The notes beneath the pieces are model-generated. The model was not told where the DNA came from. It saw nothing but the letters and a program-made list of their open reading frames with translations, and did not search any database. A DNA stretch of 26,412 bases from Ignavibacteria bacterium UBA2333. Lineage in GTDB: Bacteria; Bacteroidota; Ignavibacteria; Kapaibacteriales; Kapaibacteriaceae. Below are positions 1 to 7,035 of this stretch, piece after piece. The translations under genes and the position numbers were made by a program. The stretch spans positions 1-26,412 of the forward strand of contig DDUR01000005.1 of NCBI GenBank assembly GCA_002344895.1. Direction: 5' to 3'. Position 1 is the stretch's first letter, and each line of letters starts with the position of its first letter.

Positions 1-10
1 CATCATCGAC

Positions 11-40
11 TATTCTCCGGGAGACTTCTCCCGGAGAATA
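11..40. repeat. Inverted repeat, 13-bp arms
   Basis: Perfect inverted repeat with arms TATTCTCCGGGAG (11-23) and CTCCCGGAGAATA (28-40) around the loop ACTT. The loop plus right arm (24-38) recurs as a direct repeat at 90-104. It could be a hairpin or terminator of a gene left of the window, but no T-tract follows, or a protein-binding site. No gene is visible in 1-293. Confidence 0.7.
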
Positions 41-67
41 CCACACTCGCCGATTACAATCTCGTAA

Positions 68-83
68 GGGGGCGAAAGGGGCA
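68..83 (+). repeat. Dispersed G-rich motif, copy 1
   Basis: GGGGGCGAAAGGGGCA, intergenic. The wider context AAGGGGGCGAAAGGGGC.ACAA is nearly identical to the copy inside birA (4389-4404, minus). It belongs to the recurrent family GGGG(G)C-N2-5-GGGG(G)C described in the findings. Confidence 0.75.
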
Positions 84-91
84 ACAACAAC

Positions 92-104
92 TTCTCCCGG
101 AGAA
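92..104. repeat. Palindromic 13-mer, repeat of 26-38
   Basis: TTCTCCCGGAGAA is an odd palindrome (TTCTCC, central C, GGAGAA). It is identical to 26-38 and close to TTCTCCGGGAGAC at 14-26, giving three iteron-like units in about 90 bp upstream of the DUF2795 gene. It resembles an operator array, but no regulator gene is adjacent. Confidence 0.5.
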
Positions 105-185
105 CATTTCTGGCGTTCTCATCGGCCGTCGTAATCCACGCCTCACACGATCTGCGGAAACAATTGCCGTTCTTTCGAATCGTTA

Positions 186-216
186 TTGCGTCGGCTAGGT
201 AGCTCTGTTATCTTTG
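186..216 (+). promoter_or_regulatory. Bacteroidetes-type promoter of the DUF2795 gene
   Basis: The -7 box TATCTTTG (209-216) matches the Bacteroidetes consensus TAnnTTTG, and a TTG (186-188) lies 20 nt upstream in the -33 position. Transcription would start near 221, leaving a leader of about 70 nt that carries an AAGGAG ribosome-binding site at 281-286. Identified by pattern only. Confidence 0.55.
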
Positions 217-293
217 CGCCCGCCGAGCGGTATTCGCCATCGTAATTAGCCAGGAGAATGCCGTTCTCATCACCTCCGAAAAGGAGCTATGTC

Positions 294-533
294 ATGTTCT
301 GGACCCCCGAACTCGCAACCTACCTTGAAGATGCTCCTTGGCCTGCAACAAAGGAGGAGCTTCTTGACTATTGCAATCGCACGGGTGCTCCCATGCAGGT
401 CATTGACAATCTCATGGAACTTGATGACACTGAGGAGCAGACGTATGAGGGCATTGAGGACATCTGGCCTGAGTATGAGGCCGCCTCTGATGATATGTTC
501 TTCAATGACGATGACGACATGAACGATTATTGA
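294..533 (+). CDS. DUF2795-family small acidic protein
   Basis: This 79-aa protein of unknown function begins MFWTPELATYLEDAPWPATK and continues with ELLDYCNRTGAP, an arrangement I recognise from the short DUF2795 proteins widespread in Bacteroidetes. The middle is a helical DUF2795 module, and the C-terminus is very acidic (FFNDDDDMNDY). I chose ATG 294 because AAGGAG (281-286) sits 7 nt upstream; the in-frame ATG at 258 has GGAG almost touching it and adds residues unlike the family. The gene is alone in its transcript, with a promoter at 186-216 and a strong terminator at 551-592. It is probably cytoplasmic, as no signal peptide is present. The family assignment is from memory of the conserved motif; the function is not known. 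Confidence 0.85.
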   Translation: MFWTPELATYLEDAPWPATKEELLDYCNRTGAPMQVIDNLMELDDTEEQTYEGIEDIWPEYEAASDDMFFNDDDDMNDY

Positions 534-550
534 TCGTTTGCGAAAGTGTG

Positions 551-592
551 AACACGCCCGGTTCGTTCATTCGAATCGGGCGTGTTCCGTTT
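551..592 (+). terminator. Intrinsic terminator after the DUF2795 gene
   Basis: A 15-bp stem (551-565 with 572-586, including one G-U pair) around a 6-nt loop TTCATT, followed by CCGTTTT. The stem contains ACACGCCCG / CGGGCGTGT. It lies 17 nt after the DUF2795 stop and argues that the next gene starts downstream of it, not at the GTG inside its right arm (582). Confidence 0.85.
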
Positions 593-610
593 TCTACCGT
601 CAATCGGCCC

Positions 611-618
611 TATCTTTA
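611..618 (+). promoter_or_regulatory. Possible -7 box directly before the Omp85 gene start
   Basis: TATCTTTA resembles TAnnTTTG with the last base changed, and lies 5 nt before the GTG at 624. If used, the mRNA would be leaderless or nearly so. No clear -33 TTG is visible, so this is tentative. Confidence 0.3.
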
Positions 619-623
619 CCGTC

Positions 624-2912
624 GTGGTTCGCCGCTCCTCCACTACCATATTCACGCTCGTCGCAGTCTTTTTGCTCACAGGATTGCTGCCTGCGTATTC
701 GTCGGTGCAAGATTCAAGCTCACGCCCACTTCCTCGGTCAGGTGCGTCGAGAACACCACGTCTGTCTGAACTTCATGCCATTGCCTTCGAAGGTTGTAGC
801 CTAACTACTCCTGAACAGCTTATCGGTGTTGTAGAGTCACGAGAGAGTGAGCTTAGTATAACGCGTAGGTTTACGCGGTATCTCTACGATAATCTCCGAC
901 GTAATCCCGCAACGCCTTCAACGGTACTACAGTATCTCGGAAGAATTCAACGCGAGGTTCAGAATGAGCTTCGATATTATAATGCTGCAACGGTGGAGGC
1001 AGATAGTAGTGCACTTCTTCTATGGCTTAATCAGAATGGATTCCACTCTGCATCAGTCCGGACACGCTTTGAACGTAATCTAGATGATGGTGTTAACACT
1101 CTGGTCTTTACCATTAATGAAGGTGTACGTGCTGAGGTTGACACTCTGGCCTACCTTGGTTTAGAAGAGGTCTCAGATGACATTCGGAGGATCGCTCTTC
1201 AAAAGAACTCCGTTCGTTCCGGTGATCCATTCGTTGAGTCTTCAATCGAAGAGAGCGCTCGAGCTGTCGTCACGTCGTTGCGTAACAATGGATACTATCG
1301 AGCGAGAACAGTTGGTTCGCCTGCAGTAGGCCAAACCGACGATCTTACTGGTGATACCGTCGTTGTTGTCATCGAACCCGGAGAACGTGTTCGTATTGAT
1401 TCAATTTCGTTTGAAGAGAATCCCAACGGTTATCCATCAGTTCATGAGTCAACTCGACGTCGCCAACTGGAGTTCGTAGAGGGTGAATGGTACAGTGAGG
1501 AGAAGATTATTCGATCTCGTGCCAGTCTTATGTCGTTGACTACGTTTGAAATTGCGACAATCGACTCAATGCCTGGTAGACGCACAACAGATTCAACAAT
1601 TCATCTACGTGTCTTTACAAAGAATATCAAACCCTATGATGTAGGTGCCAACCTCCTTCTCTATCAGACGTCACTAGATAACTTCCTTAACTTCGGTGTT
1701 GGTGCTAACGCACAGTACCGCAATCTCTTTGGCGGTGCCCAAGTTGCAAGTCTCACAGCACAATATGTGTTGCAGGATGTGTCCCGTGCCTTTCAGGGAC
1801 AGCAGCTTGAAACTGAGGCAATTGGCTCCTTCGTTTTTGCTTGGCCCTCTCTCGCTCGATTTGGAGGTGTGAGAATGGGTCTTCAGTCCAGTGTTTACTA
1901 TTCACGCAGAACGCTGATTAATCCATTTAAGATTGAATCGTTCGGTATTACCGCCCGAACACCATTCAATCTTTACTCGTATACATTCTTCAACAGTGCA
2001 GAACTATCACTCGGACTTGATCGACAGGTTCCACGTGATTACTTGTCGAGTCTCGGTGACGCACTCCAGGAAGCTAACAATGCTGCCGACAGTATTGCTA
2101 TTGTAAGTACGTTTAATACGTTTCGTGCACTTGATGACTACCTTACGAACGAACGAGGTTTCTTCACTGGAGTCTTTGTTGGGGGAACGATCCGCGGTGA
2201 ACATCGCGATAATCCAGTCAATCCTCGTCGTGGAACATTTACATCCTTCGCAACCGAGTTGGGATGGGGCGCAGGAAAGTTTATCCGACTCCAGTTCTTC
2301 AACACATCTGCTTCGCCAATTCACGATCGACTCATCTTCGCAACAAAGGTAAACTTCGGACATATTGTCTTGCTTGACTTTTCACGTGAAGGTACGGCGA
2401 ACACCTATGTTCCGCTCGAACGTCAGTTCTTTGCTGGTGGCGCTGCGAGTATTCGGAGCTACCCATCTCGTAGACTTCACAATCCGCGGTCTGGGCGAAT
2501 TGACATCGACGAGAATCTTCAACCGTTGCTCGCGAATATTCTTGGTAGCGGCTCGCTTATGGAACTGAGTATGGAGTTACGATACACGTTCCCAAGACCT
2601 CGCGGTCTATCAGATCTCTGGGCCTCACTCATCGAGCGCAGCGGCGTCACGGCATTCGTTGACTATGGCAGCGCGTTTAACCGGCTTACCCGAGAGCTGT
2701 ACAATACCGCTACGATTGACGACTTCATTAGCGGTAGTGTTCTCGCTGGTGGTATCGGTTATCGCTTTGATACACCGGTTGGACCATTCCGGATCGACAT
2801 TGCTACGAGTCTTTACGATCCGTCACAAGAGAGTCCGTTTATTGCCGGCAGACGGAATGCTTTGGGAACAGCAAACTGGCAGCTGAGTGTCGGCCTAGGA
2901 CACGCCTTCTGA
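624..2912 (+). CDS. BamA/TamA-type Omp85 outer-membrane protein
   Basis: This 762-aa outer-membrane beta-barrel protein of the Omp85 superfamily probably inserts or translocates outer-membrane proteins. The N-terminus (MVRRSSTT then IFTLVAVFLLTGLLPAYSS) is a signal peptide. POTRA-like segments follow to about residue 330 (for example 'NNGYYRARTVG' and 'VVVVIEPGERVRIDSISFE'). The rest is a bacterial surface antigen barrel ending in 'LSVGLGHAF', with a terminal aromatic residue. The loop-6 motif, usually VRGF/Y, reads GGAASIRSYPSRRL: the key Arg is kept and Gly is replaced by Ser. Start: GTG 624 gives a clean signal peptide, whereas the longer GTG 582 lies inside the terminator of the previous gene. 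It has only part of the usual BamA POTRA set, so TamA/TamL-like is as likely as BamA. It stands alone and converges on coaX. Confidence 0.85.
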   Translation: MVRRSSTTIFTLVAVFLLTGLLPAYSSVQDSSSRPLPRSGASRTPRLSELHAIAFEGCSLTTPEQLIGVVESRESELSITRRFTRYLYDNLRRNPATPSTVLQYLGRIQREVQNELRYYNAATVEADSSALLLWLNQNGFHSASVRTRFERNLDDGVNTLVFTINEGVRAEVDTLAYLGLEEVSDDIRRIALQKNSVRSGDPFVESSIEESARAVVTSLRNNGYYRARTVGSPAVGQTDDLTGDTVVVVIEPGERVRIDSISFEENPNGYPSVHESTRRRQLEFVEGEWYSEEKIIRSRASLMSLTTFEIATIDSMPGRRTTDSTIHLRVFTKNIKPYDVGANLLLYQTSLDNFLNFGVGANAQYRNLFGGAQVASLTAQYVLQDVSRAFQGQQLETEAIGSFVFAWPSLARFGGVRMGLQSSVYYSRRTLINPFKIESFGITARTPFNLYSYTFFNSAELSLGLDRQVPRDYLSSLGDALQEANNAADSIAIVSTFNTFRALDDYLTNERGFFTGVFVGGTIRGEHRDNPVNPRRGTFTSFATELGWGAGKFIRLQFFNTSASPIHDRLIFATKVNFGHIVLLDFSREGTANTYVPLERQFFAGGAASIRSYPSRRLHNPRSGRIDIDENLQPLLANILGSGSLMELSMELRYTFPRPRGLSDLWASLIERSGVTAFVDYGSAFNRLTRELYNTATIDDFISGSVLAGGIGYRFDTPVGPFRIDIATSLYDPSQESPFIAGRRNALGTANWQLSVGLGHAF

Positions 2913-2979
2913 TACGTACATCAGCCGGCTTGTACGCGCCTTCTGGTGTGCACCATAACCGACTGATATACGCCTACCC

Positions 2980-3813
2980 TTAGTTGGGAAGTTTGCCGAT
3001 AATGGAGTCCTGCAAATCGGGCCTCGGCGCATTCGCAATGAGTGACATAATTCCATCGGTCACAAGGTGCTGATGTTGAACAACCTTGAGTCCCTCACTC
3101 GTTAACCCATCAAGAATCGCAGCACTCTCACCACCTGTGAGAACAACAGGCACACTCTTTCCCTGGAAGACTGATTCTTGAAGTGCTTTAACGGTATGCA
3201 CTATTCCGCCGATCACACTCGCCGTTACTCCAGCCATGAGGCATTGTTGTGTGTTTACGCCAAGATGCGTCGTAGGAGGAGCGTACTTCATTTCAGGAAT
3301 CGCTGCCGTTTGTTTTGACAGACCAAACAGCTGCGTACCGAGACCTGCAAAGATTACACCACCTAGGAATACCCTATCCTTACTTACGGCATTTACGGTT
3401 ACTGCGGTTCCACAGTCAACCGTAATGAGCGGAGGTGCCGAATCCCCCATCGCGCCAATTGTGCCGAGAAGTCGGTCAATACCGACATTCTCAACTGTAC
3501 CAAAGTTTAATAGCTGCTCGTTACGCATTAACAGAGAGTGTGCGTTGAGCACCTGATGACCAGGAATACGCTGGATGACTTTTACAATAGCCGTTGTTTG
3601 TTTGGGATTAACGGACGATAAGCCGATCAGGTAACGACTTGATACGTGGTCTCGGAAATGGTGCTGCACATTCTTCTTCCACTCCTTGTCGTACGGGAAC
3701 GAAAGAAAAACGTCCTTGTGGTGGATCTTTACCCGGCTGTTACCGACATCAATACCACAGATGCCGTAGTCAACGCCGTTGATCTCAATCCTCGTATCGT
3801 ACAGTGTCGCCAT
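2980..3813 (-). CDS. coaX: Type III pantothenate kinase
   Basis: This 277-aa enzyme phosphorylates pantothenate with ATP, the first step of coenzyme A synthesis. Type III kinases (CoaX) belong to the ASKHA fold. Visible motifs are the phosphate-1 loop IDVGNSRVKI (residues 21-30), GIDRLLG (111-117) whose Asp is the expected catalytic base, and VDCGTAVTV (132-140). Length is normal for CoaX (250-280 aa). ATG 3813 overlaps the 3' end of birA by 29 bp on the same strand, so the two are likely co-transcribed and translationally coupled, a common bacterial arrangement of two cofactor-handling enzymes. It converges on the Omp85 gene across a 67-bp gap holding a weak hairpin (CGTACA 2915-2920 / TGTACG 2931-2936) without a T-tract. 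Confidence 0.93.
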   Translation of the reverse strand: MATLYDTRIEINGVDYGICGIDVGNSRVKIHHKDVFLSFPYDKEWKKNVQHHFRDHVSSRYLIGLSSVNPKQTTAIVKVIQRIPGHQVLNAHSLLMRNEQLLNFGTVENVGIDRLLGTIGAMGDSAPPLITVDCGTAVTVNAVSKDRVFLGGVIFAGLGTQLFGLSKQTAAIPEMKYAPPTTHLGVNTQQCLMAGVTASVIGGIVHTVKALQESVFQGKSVPVVLTGGESAAILDGLTSEGLKVVQHQHLVTDGIMSLIANAPRPDLQDSIIGKLPN

Positions 3814-4522
3814 CGGAAATTGTTCTCTCGATCTGTGTCACTTCATTTTTGAGAATCAATCGTCCATCAGGAAGCACCCGAACAAACGACCAACTCGCGG
3901 AGTCACCTTCTATCCTCATTCGACGGATACCCCGCGAGAGCTCATCCACCCACTTCGCATGGATTTCGGGCCACGGTGTTGACATAAGGTCAGACAAGAG
4001 GTCTCGTAGCTCCGTGATGAGAACCGACGGATTTGCGGGTATGTCCAAGAGTCTCAGTGACGTACAACGTTGTCCGATAGTATCAGGGAAACCAACCTGT
4101 TCCACGTTGATACCAATTCCGAGGATCGTTGACAGGCACCGATTGCCCTGAAATTCATGCTCTACGAGGATTCCGGCAATCTTCGACCATCCATCCGGGG
4201 TACGGACTTGTACGTCATTGGGATATTTGATGCGTGCCTCAATGTTGGGAGCATGCTGGCGAATAACGCGAATGACGGCAAGGGCTCCGCGTGCCATAAA
4301 GGCAGACAACTCCTCAACTGGTACATCAAGACTGTGTCTGATTCCCAATGAGGCGTAGATGTTCGCACCAAAATCGCCGAGCCATTGTCGCCCCTTTCGC
4401 CCCCTTCCAGCCGTCTGGTGCTGTGCGCTGACCCACACATATGGATAGGATCGCAGCAGTTCGCGAGCATAGTCGTTCGTACTGCTGACGATGGGCAAAT
4501 GAAACTCAATAGGGCGAATCAC
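3785..4522 (-). CDS. birA: Biotin--[acetyl-CoA-carboxylase] ligase
   Basis: This 245-aa monofunctional (class I) biotin protein ligase activates biotin with ATP and transfers it to the carrier lysine of biotin-dependent carboxylases. Conserved elements are VSSTNDYA (12-19), the biotinyl-AMP loop GRGRKGRQW (39-47), KYPNDV (99-104, usually KWPND), KIAGILVE (114-121) and GIGINVE (135-141). There is no N-terminal DNA-binding domain, so it should not act as a repressor. The reading frame is open upstream to 4684, but GTG 4522 places SSTN at the usual distance from the N-terminus; the start is therefore inferred. The codons of GRGRKGR contain a copy of the dispersed G-rich motif. It is divergent from mnmE with 116 bp between starts, and coaX follows as an overlapping partner. 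Confidence 0.92.
   Translation of the reverse strand: MIRPIEFHLPIVSSTNDYARELLRSYPYVWVSAQHQTAGRGRKGRQWLGDFGANIYASLGIRHSLDVPVEELSAFMARGALAVIRVIRQHAPNIEARIKYPNDVQVRTPDGWSKIAGILVEHEFQGNRCLSTILGIGINVEQVGFPDTIGQRCTSLRLLDIPANPSVLITELRDLLSDLMSTPWPEIHAKWVDELSRGIRRMRIEGDSASWSFVRVLPDGRLILKNEVTQIERTISDGDTVRYED
4389..4404 (-). repeat. Dispersed G-rich motif, copy 2 (in birA)
   Basis: GGGGGCGAAAGGGGCG on the minus strand, in frame with the codons for the biotin-binding loop GRGRKGR of birA. It differs from copy 1 at one base in 16. Confidence 0.7.
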
Positions 4523-4585
4523 AGCCGCCCCCCGCAGAACAATGTAAAAGATGTTGCGATTGAGGTCTCTCCTTCTCGTTGGGCG

Positions 4586-4592
4586 CAAGATA
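4586..4592 (-). promoter_or_regulatory. Possible -7 box for birA-coaX
   Basis: On the minus strand TATCTTG followed by CGCCC closely resembles TATCTTTGCGCCC at the DUF2795 promoter (209-220), with one T missing. It would give a leader of about 60 nt before GTG 4522. The match to TAnnTTTG is imperfect. Confidence 0.35.
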
Positions 4593-4623
4593 CAGATGGA
4601 ATCGGGCCGGTCGATACGTTCGG

Positions 4624-4630
4624 TAATTTG
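4624..4630 (+). promoter_or_regulatory. Possible -7 box for mnmE
   Basis: TAATTTG (one base shorter than TAnnTTTG) ends 8 nt before ATG 4639. No Shine-Dalgarno site is visible, so a very short or absent leader is plausible. Weak evidence. Confidence 0.3.
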
Positions 4631-4638
4631 TGTGTTCC

Positions 4639-6006
4639 ATGACGACACTACCAACGAGCGACACGATTTGCGCGCGCGCAACACCTCCGGGAATTGCGGG
4701 TCTTGCCGTTATACGGCTCTCAGGCCCCGATGCCATCGCCATTGCAGACAGACATATCAACGGCCGTGTGTCACCTAACGAAGCGATGGCGAGGACTGTG
4801 CACCAGGGATGGTGGATGGATGGAGATGTTCGTATTGATGAGATCACCTACGTGGTGTTCACAGCACCTAAGTCGTATACCGGAGAACATGTCGTTGAGG
4901 TGTCTTGCCACGGTGGCTACTTCGTCACCGAGCAGATTCTTACGTCGTTGATCGGCGATGGTGCACGACTTGCCGAGCCTGGTGAATTCACAAAACGCGC
5001 GTTTATGAATGGTAAGATGGATCTTACCCAGGTTGAGGCCGTAGCCGACATACTTCATGCAGAATCCAGAGTTGGCGCGCGTACGGCCGCGAAACAGCTT
5101 GCTGGCGGCTTCACACGTCGACTCACAGAAACGCGAGAAAAGTTAATCGGCGTGCTCGGTCTCCTTGAATTAGAGCTGGACTTTTCTGAAGAGGACGTCG
5201 AGTTCGTCGACCGGACACACCTACGTAATTCGGTACAAGAAATTATCAATGCTAGTATAAATCTTGCAGGTACTGCCTCCTCGGCTGAAGTGCTCCGTTC
5301 CGGCTTTACGTGCGCTGTTGTCGGTTTTCCGAATGCTGGCAAGAGCTCCCTGTTTAATGCCCTACTGTCGCGCGAACGTGCTATTGTAAGTGACGTTGAG
5401 GGTACAACACGTGACTACATCGAGGAGACCATTCACCTTCACGGATTCTCGGTGCGGCTCATTGACACAGCCGGACTGCGTACCTCAAGCGACGCAATTG
5501 AGGTCCAGGGTATGGTTTTAACACGAAGTATCATCGAACAGGCAAATCTTGTCGTAATCGTCAATGACGTTTCGCAAGGCCTTCATGCCTCGGCAAGCCT
5601 AGTTGACGAGCTTACGCGACAAGTGGGACCGTTTGACGCCGTTGTGGTTCAGAACAAGTCGGACCTGCTTCAATCAGAACTGTCAGACGTTGGCACAAAC
5701 GACCTCCTTGTTTCGGCCAAGACAGGATCTGGTATTGATGAGCTTCGTGATCTGTTGTATGATCGAGTGAAGGTCTCAGCTGAGGGTATCTCCGACGTTC
5801 TCGTTAACGCCCGCCAAGCCCAGCTCTTGCAGCAGCTTGTGGTTTGCCTTCGATCTGTCATTACTGGTATGGACGAAGGATTGAGCTCGGATTACCTTGC
5901 CGTTGACCTTCGGGCTGCACTTCGCATTCTGGGAGACGTAACTGGTGAGGTTTGGGACCCTGACGTACTTGAACATGTTTTCTCCCGTTTCTGTATTGGT
6001 AAATAA
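4639..6006 (+). CDS. mnmE: tRNA modification GTPase MnmE
   Basis: With MnmG this 455-aa GTPase installs the carboxymethylaminomethyl (or aminomethyl) group on C5 of wobble uridine 34 in certain tRNAs, using methylene-THF, GTP and FAD. The N-terminal folate-binding domain (TICARATPPGIAGLAVIRLSG, 9-29) is followed by a helical domain into which the G domain is inserted: G1 GFPNAGKSS (229-237), G2 EGTTRDY (254-260), G3 DTAGL (276-280), G4 NKSD (339-342). The C-terminus FCIGK (451-455) carries the conserved Cys. Length is normal. ATG 4639 is chosen over the in-frame GTG 4630 because it gives the usual N-terminus. Its partner mnmG lies 1 kb downstream, beyond the GNAT gene and the parS region. Confidence 0.97.
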   Translation: MTTLPTSDTICARATPPGIAGLAVIRLSGPDAIAIADRHINGRVSPNEAMARTVHQGWWMDGDVRIDEITYVVFTAPKSYTGEHVVEVSCHGGYFVTEQILTSLIGDGARLAEPGEFTKRAFMNGKMDLTQVEAVADILHAESRVGARTAAKQLAGGFTRRLTETREKLIGVLGLLELELDFSEEDVEFVDRTHLRNSVQEIINASINLAGTASSAEVLRSGFTCAVVGFPNAGKSSLFNALLSRERAIVSDVEGTTRDYIEETIHLHGFSVRLIDTAGLRTSSDAIEVQGMVLTRSIIEQANLVVIVNDVSQGLHASASLVDELTRQVGPFDAVVVQNKSDLLQSELSDVGTNDLLVSAKTGSGIDELRDLLYDRVKVSAEGISDVLVNARQAQLLQQLVVCLRSVITGMDEGLSSDYLAVDLRAALRILGDVTGEVWDPDVLEHVFSRFCIGK

Positions 6007-6009
6007 CTC

Positions 6010-6540
6010 ATGACCAATGACATCTCCATCAGACCTCTTGAACTTGAGGACTTTAATGCATTCCTCGATATCCAGCGAGACGCTCTCGTTCACGCGCCGG
6101 AGGTGTTCGGATCTGATTACGAATGGTTTGAGGCACTGTCACGACTCTCAAAAGAACAGCGCTATGAGATGTATTTGGACTTTCCCTATCGATTCCTCCT
6201 TGGTGTAGTACATGCCAACGGGACAATTCTAGGGATGGTAGGTTTCTCAAATGAACATGGGCAGACAAAAACACGACATAAAGGGCGGCTCTGGGGCCTT
6301 TACGTCCGTCCCGAATACCGAGGACATGGATTCGCCCGCACTCTGCTCTCTGGTATCATCGAAGCTGCCCGTGATGTTGTCGGATGTGAACTGTTGCAGC
6401 TTAGTGTTTCAACCATGAACCAGGCTTCATATCAGCTCTATCTTCGATTCGGCTTTACCGTTTATGGTACCGAACTCCGTGCCATGAAGGTTGGTGATGC
6501 CTACGTAGACGAATACCTCATGGTGAACTACCTGCGCTGA
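6010..6540 (+). CDS. GNAT-family N-acetyltransferase
   Basis: This 176-aa single-domain acetyltransferase transfers acetyl from acetyl-CoA to an amine; the substrate is unknown. The domain runs from ISIRPLELEDF (5-15) to the C-terminus. The acetyl-CoA pyrophosphate loop is visible in LWGLYVRPEYRGHGFARTLL, with the R-G-H-G-F-A turn around residue 110. It is followed by the helix 'GIIEAARDVVGCELLQLSV' and the typical 'NQASYQLYLRFGFTVYGTE' (motif B, Y/F-rich). It starts 3 nt after the mnmE stop, so it should be in the mnmE transcript. It could be RimI-like or act on a small molecule; nothing in the sequence decides this. The first parS site begins at the base right after its stop codon. Confidence 0.9.
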   Translation: MTNDISIRPLELEDFNAFLDIQRDALVHAPEVFGSDYEWFEALSRLSKEQRYEMYLDFPYRFLLGVVHANGTILGMVGFSNEHGQTKTRHKGRLWGLYVRPEYRGHGFARTLLSGIIEAARDVVGCELLQLSVSTMNQASYQLYLRFGFTVYGTELRAMKVGDAYVDEYLMVNYLR

Positions 6541-6556
6541 CGTTCCACGTGGAACC
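6541..6556. other. parS site 1 (ParB binding)
   Basis: CGTTCCACGTGGAACC holds the perfect 14-bp palindrome GTTCCACGTGGAAC, a standard variant of the bacterial parS consensus TGTTtCACGTGaAACA (many genomes use TGTTCCACGTGGAACA). It begins immediately after the GNAT stop. A degenerate G-rich motif copy (GGGGC-N4-GGGGC, minus strand) follows at 6565-6578. Confidence 0.8.
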
Positions 6557-6625
6557 TTTTTGACGCCCCGTCAGCCCCTTCCTACGAAGTACGTGGTCGT
6601 CAACCTAGGCCTACATGGCTTGTTA

Positions 6626-6641
6626 GGGGGCAAAAGGGGCA
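6626..6641 (+). repeat. Dispersed G-rich motif, copy 3
   Basis: GGGGGCAAAAGGGGCA, intergenic, between parS 1 and the first palindromic element. The 20-mer at 6622-6641 is identical to 21675-21694 inside the aminotransferase gene. Confidence 0.85.
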
Positions 6642-6659
6642 AAATCTTATGAAACACAC

Positions 6660-6694
6660 GAAGGTGCCGGGGACCTAAAGGTCCCCGGCACCTC
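6660..6694. repeat. REP-like palindromic element, copy 1
   Basis: Perfect palindrome with 15-bp arms AGGTGCCGGGGACCT (6662-6676) and AGGTCCCCGGCACCT (6679-6693) and spacer AA. The 35 bp 6660-6694 are identical to 6913-6947. In RNA this would be a very stable hairpin; no T-tract follows, so it is not a classical terminator. It resembles REP/BIME-type elements. No transposase is nearby. Confidence 0.85.
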
Positions 6695-6776
6695 AACGTT
6701 CGGGACGATACACCGAATCAGGGAGTCTCAGCGGAAGATCGATTCTCGCGGTCGATCCCATATCCTCCGACCTGAT

Positions 6777-6792
6777 TGTTTCACGTGGAACG
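6777..6792. other. parS site 2 (ParB binding)
   Basis: TGTTTCACGTGGAACG matches the parS consensus except for the last base and one tolerated A/G position. It sits midway between the two palindromic elements. Confidence 0.85.
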
Positions 6793-6912
6793 TTTCTAGC
6801 GCTCACGAAAACCTCCGGTATCGTGAATCTCCCAGCAATGTTCTCACCTCCTTCGTCATCTGTCCAGTAATGTCGTTCCCGCAGGTTCCAACACGCGAAT
6901 CAGCACTCGTTG

Positions 6913-6947
6913 GAAGGTGCCGGGGACCTAAAGGTCCCCGGCACCTC
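6913..6947. repeat. REP-like palindromic element, copy 2
   Basis: Identical over 35 bp to 6660-6694, with the same 15-bp arms (6915-6929 and 6932-6946) and AA spacer. The copies are 253 bp apart and share no homology outside the 35 bp, so this is not a simple tandem duplication of the region. Confidence 0.85.
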
Positions 6948-6972
6948 TGTTTCCCGGGTGTTGCTGGAGTAT

Positions 6973-6988
6973 TGTTTCACGTGGAACA
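6973..6988. other. parS site 3 (ParB binding)
   Basis: TGTTTCACGTGGAACA is a full 16-bp parS sequence of a form found in many bacteria. It lies 47 bp upstream of mnmG. Together with sites 1 and 2 it gives three ParB sites in 448 bp. No parA/parB is in the window. Confidence 0.92.
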
Positions 6989-7035
6989 TTCATCTGGCCG
7001 TCTGCTGCGAGAATATTCCCGAAATTGCAGGTATC

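Noticed and set aside
582..623. GTG 582 as the Omp85 start
   Set aside because: It lies in the right arm of the DUF2795 terminator and adds residues before an otherwise ideal signal peptide.
2381..2390. parS-like TTCACGTGAA inside the Omp85 gene
   Set aside because: The 10-bp core is palindromic, but the outer bases do not match the 16-bp consensus, and it lies in coding sequence alone.
6660..6694. The 35-bp palindrome as an intrinsic terminator of the mnmE-GNAT transcript
   Set aside because: The stem is strong but no T-tract follows, and an identical copy sits just before mnmG where termination would be harmful; an RNA-hairpin role is not excluded.
6660..6947. CRISPR array
   Set aside because: Only two repeats, fully palindromic, 218 bp between them, and no cas genes.
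6910..7035. N-terminal extension of MnmG from 6910
   Set aside because: The extra 42 codons run through the palindromic element and parS 3 and have no family counterpart; ATG 7036 begins at the conserved FAD-binding fold.
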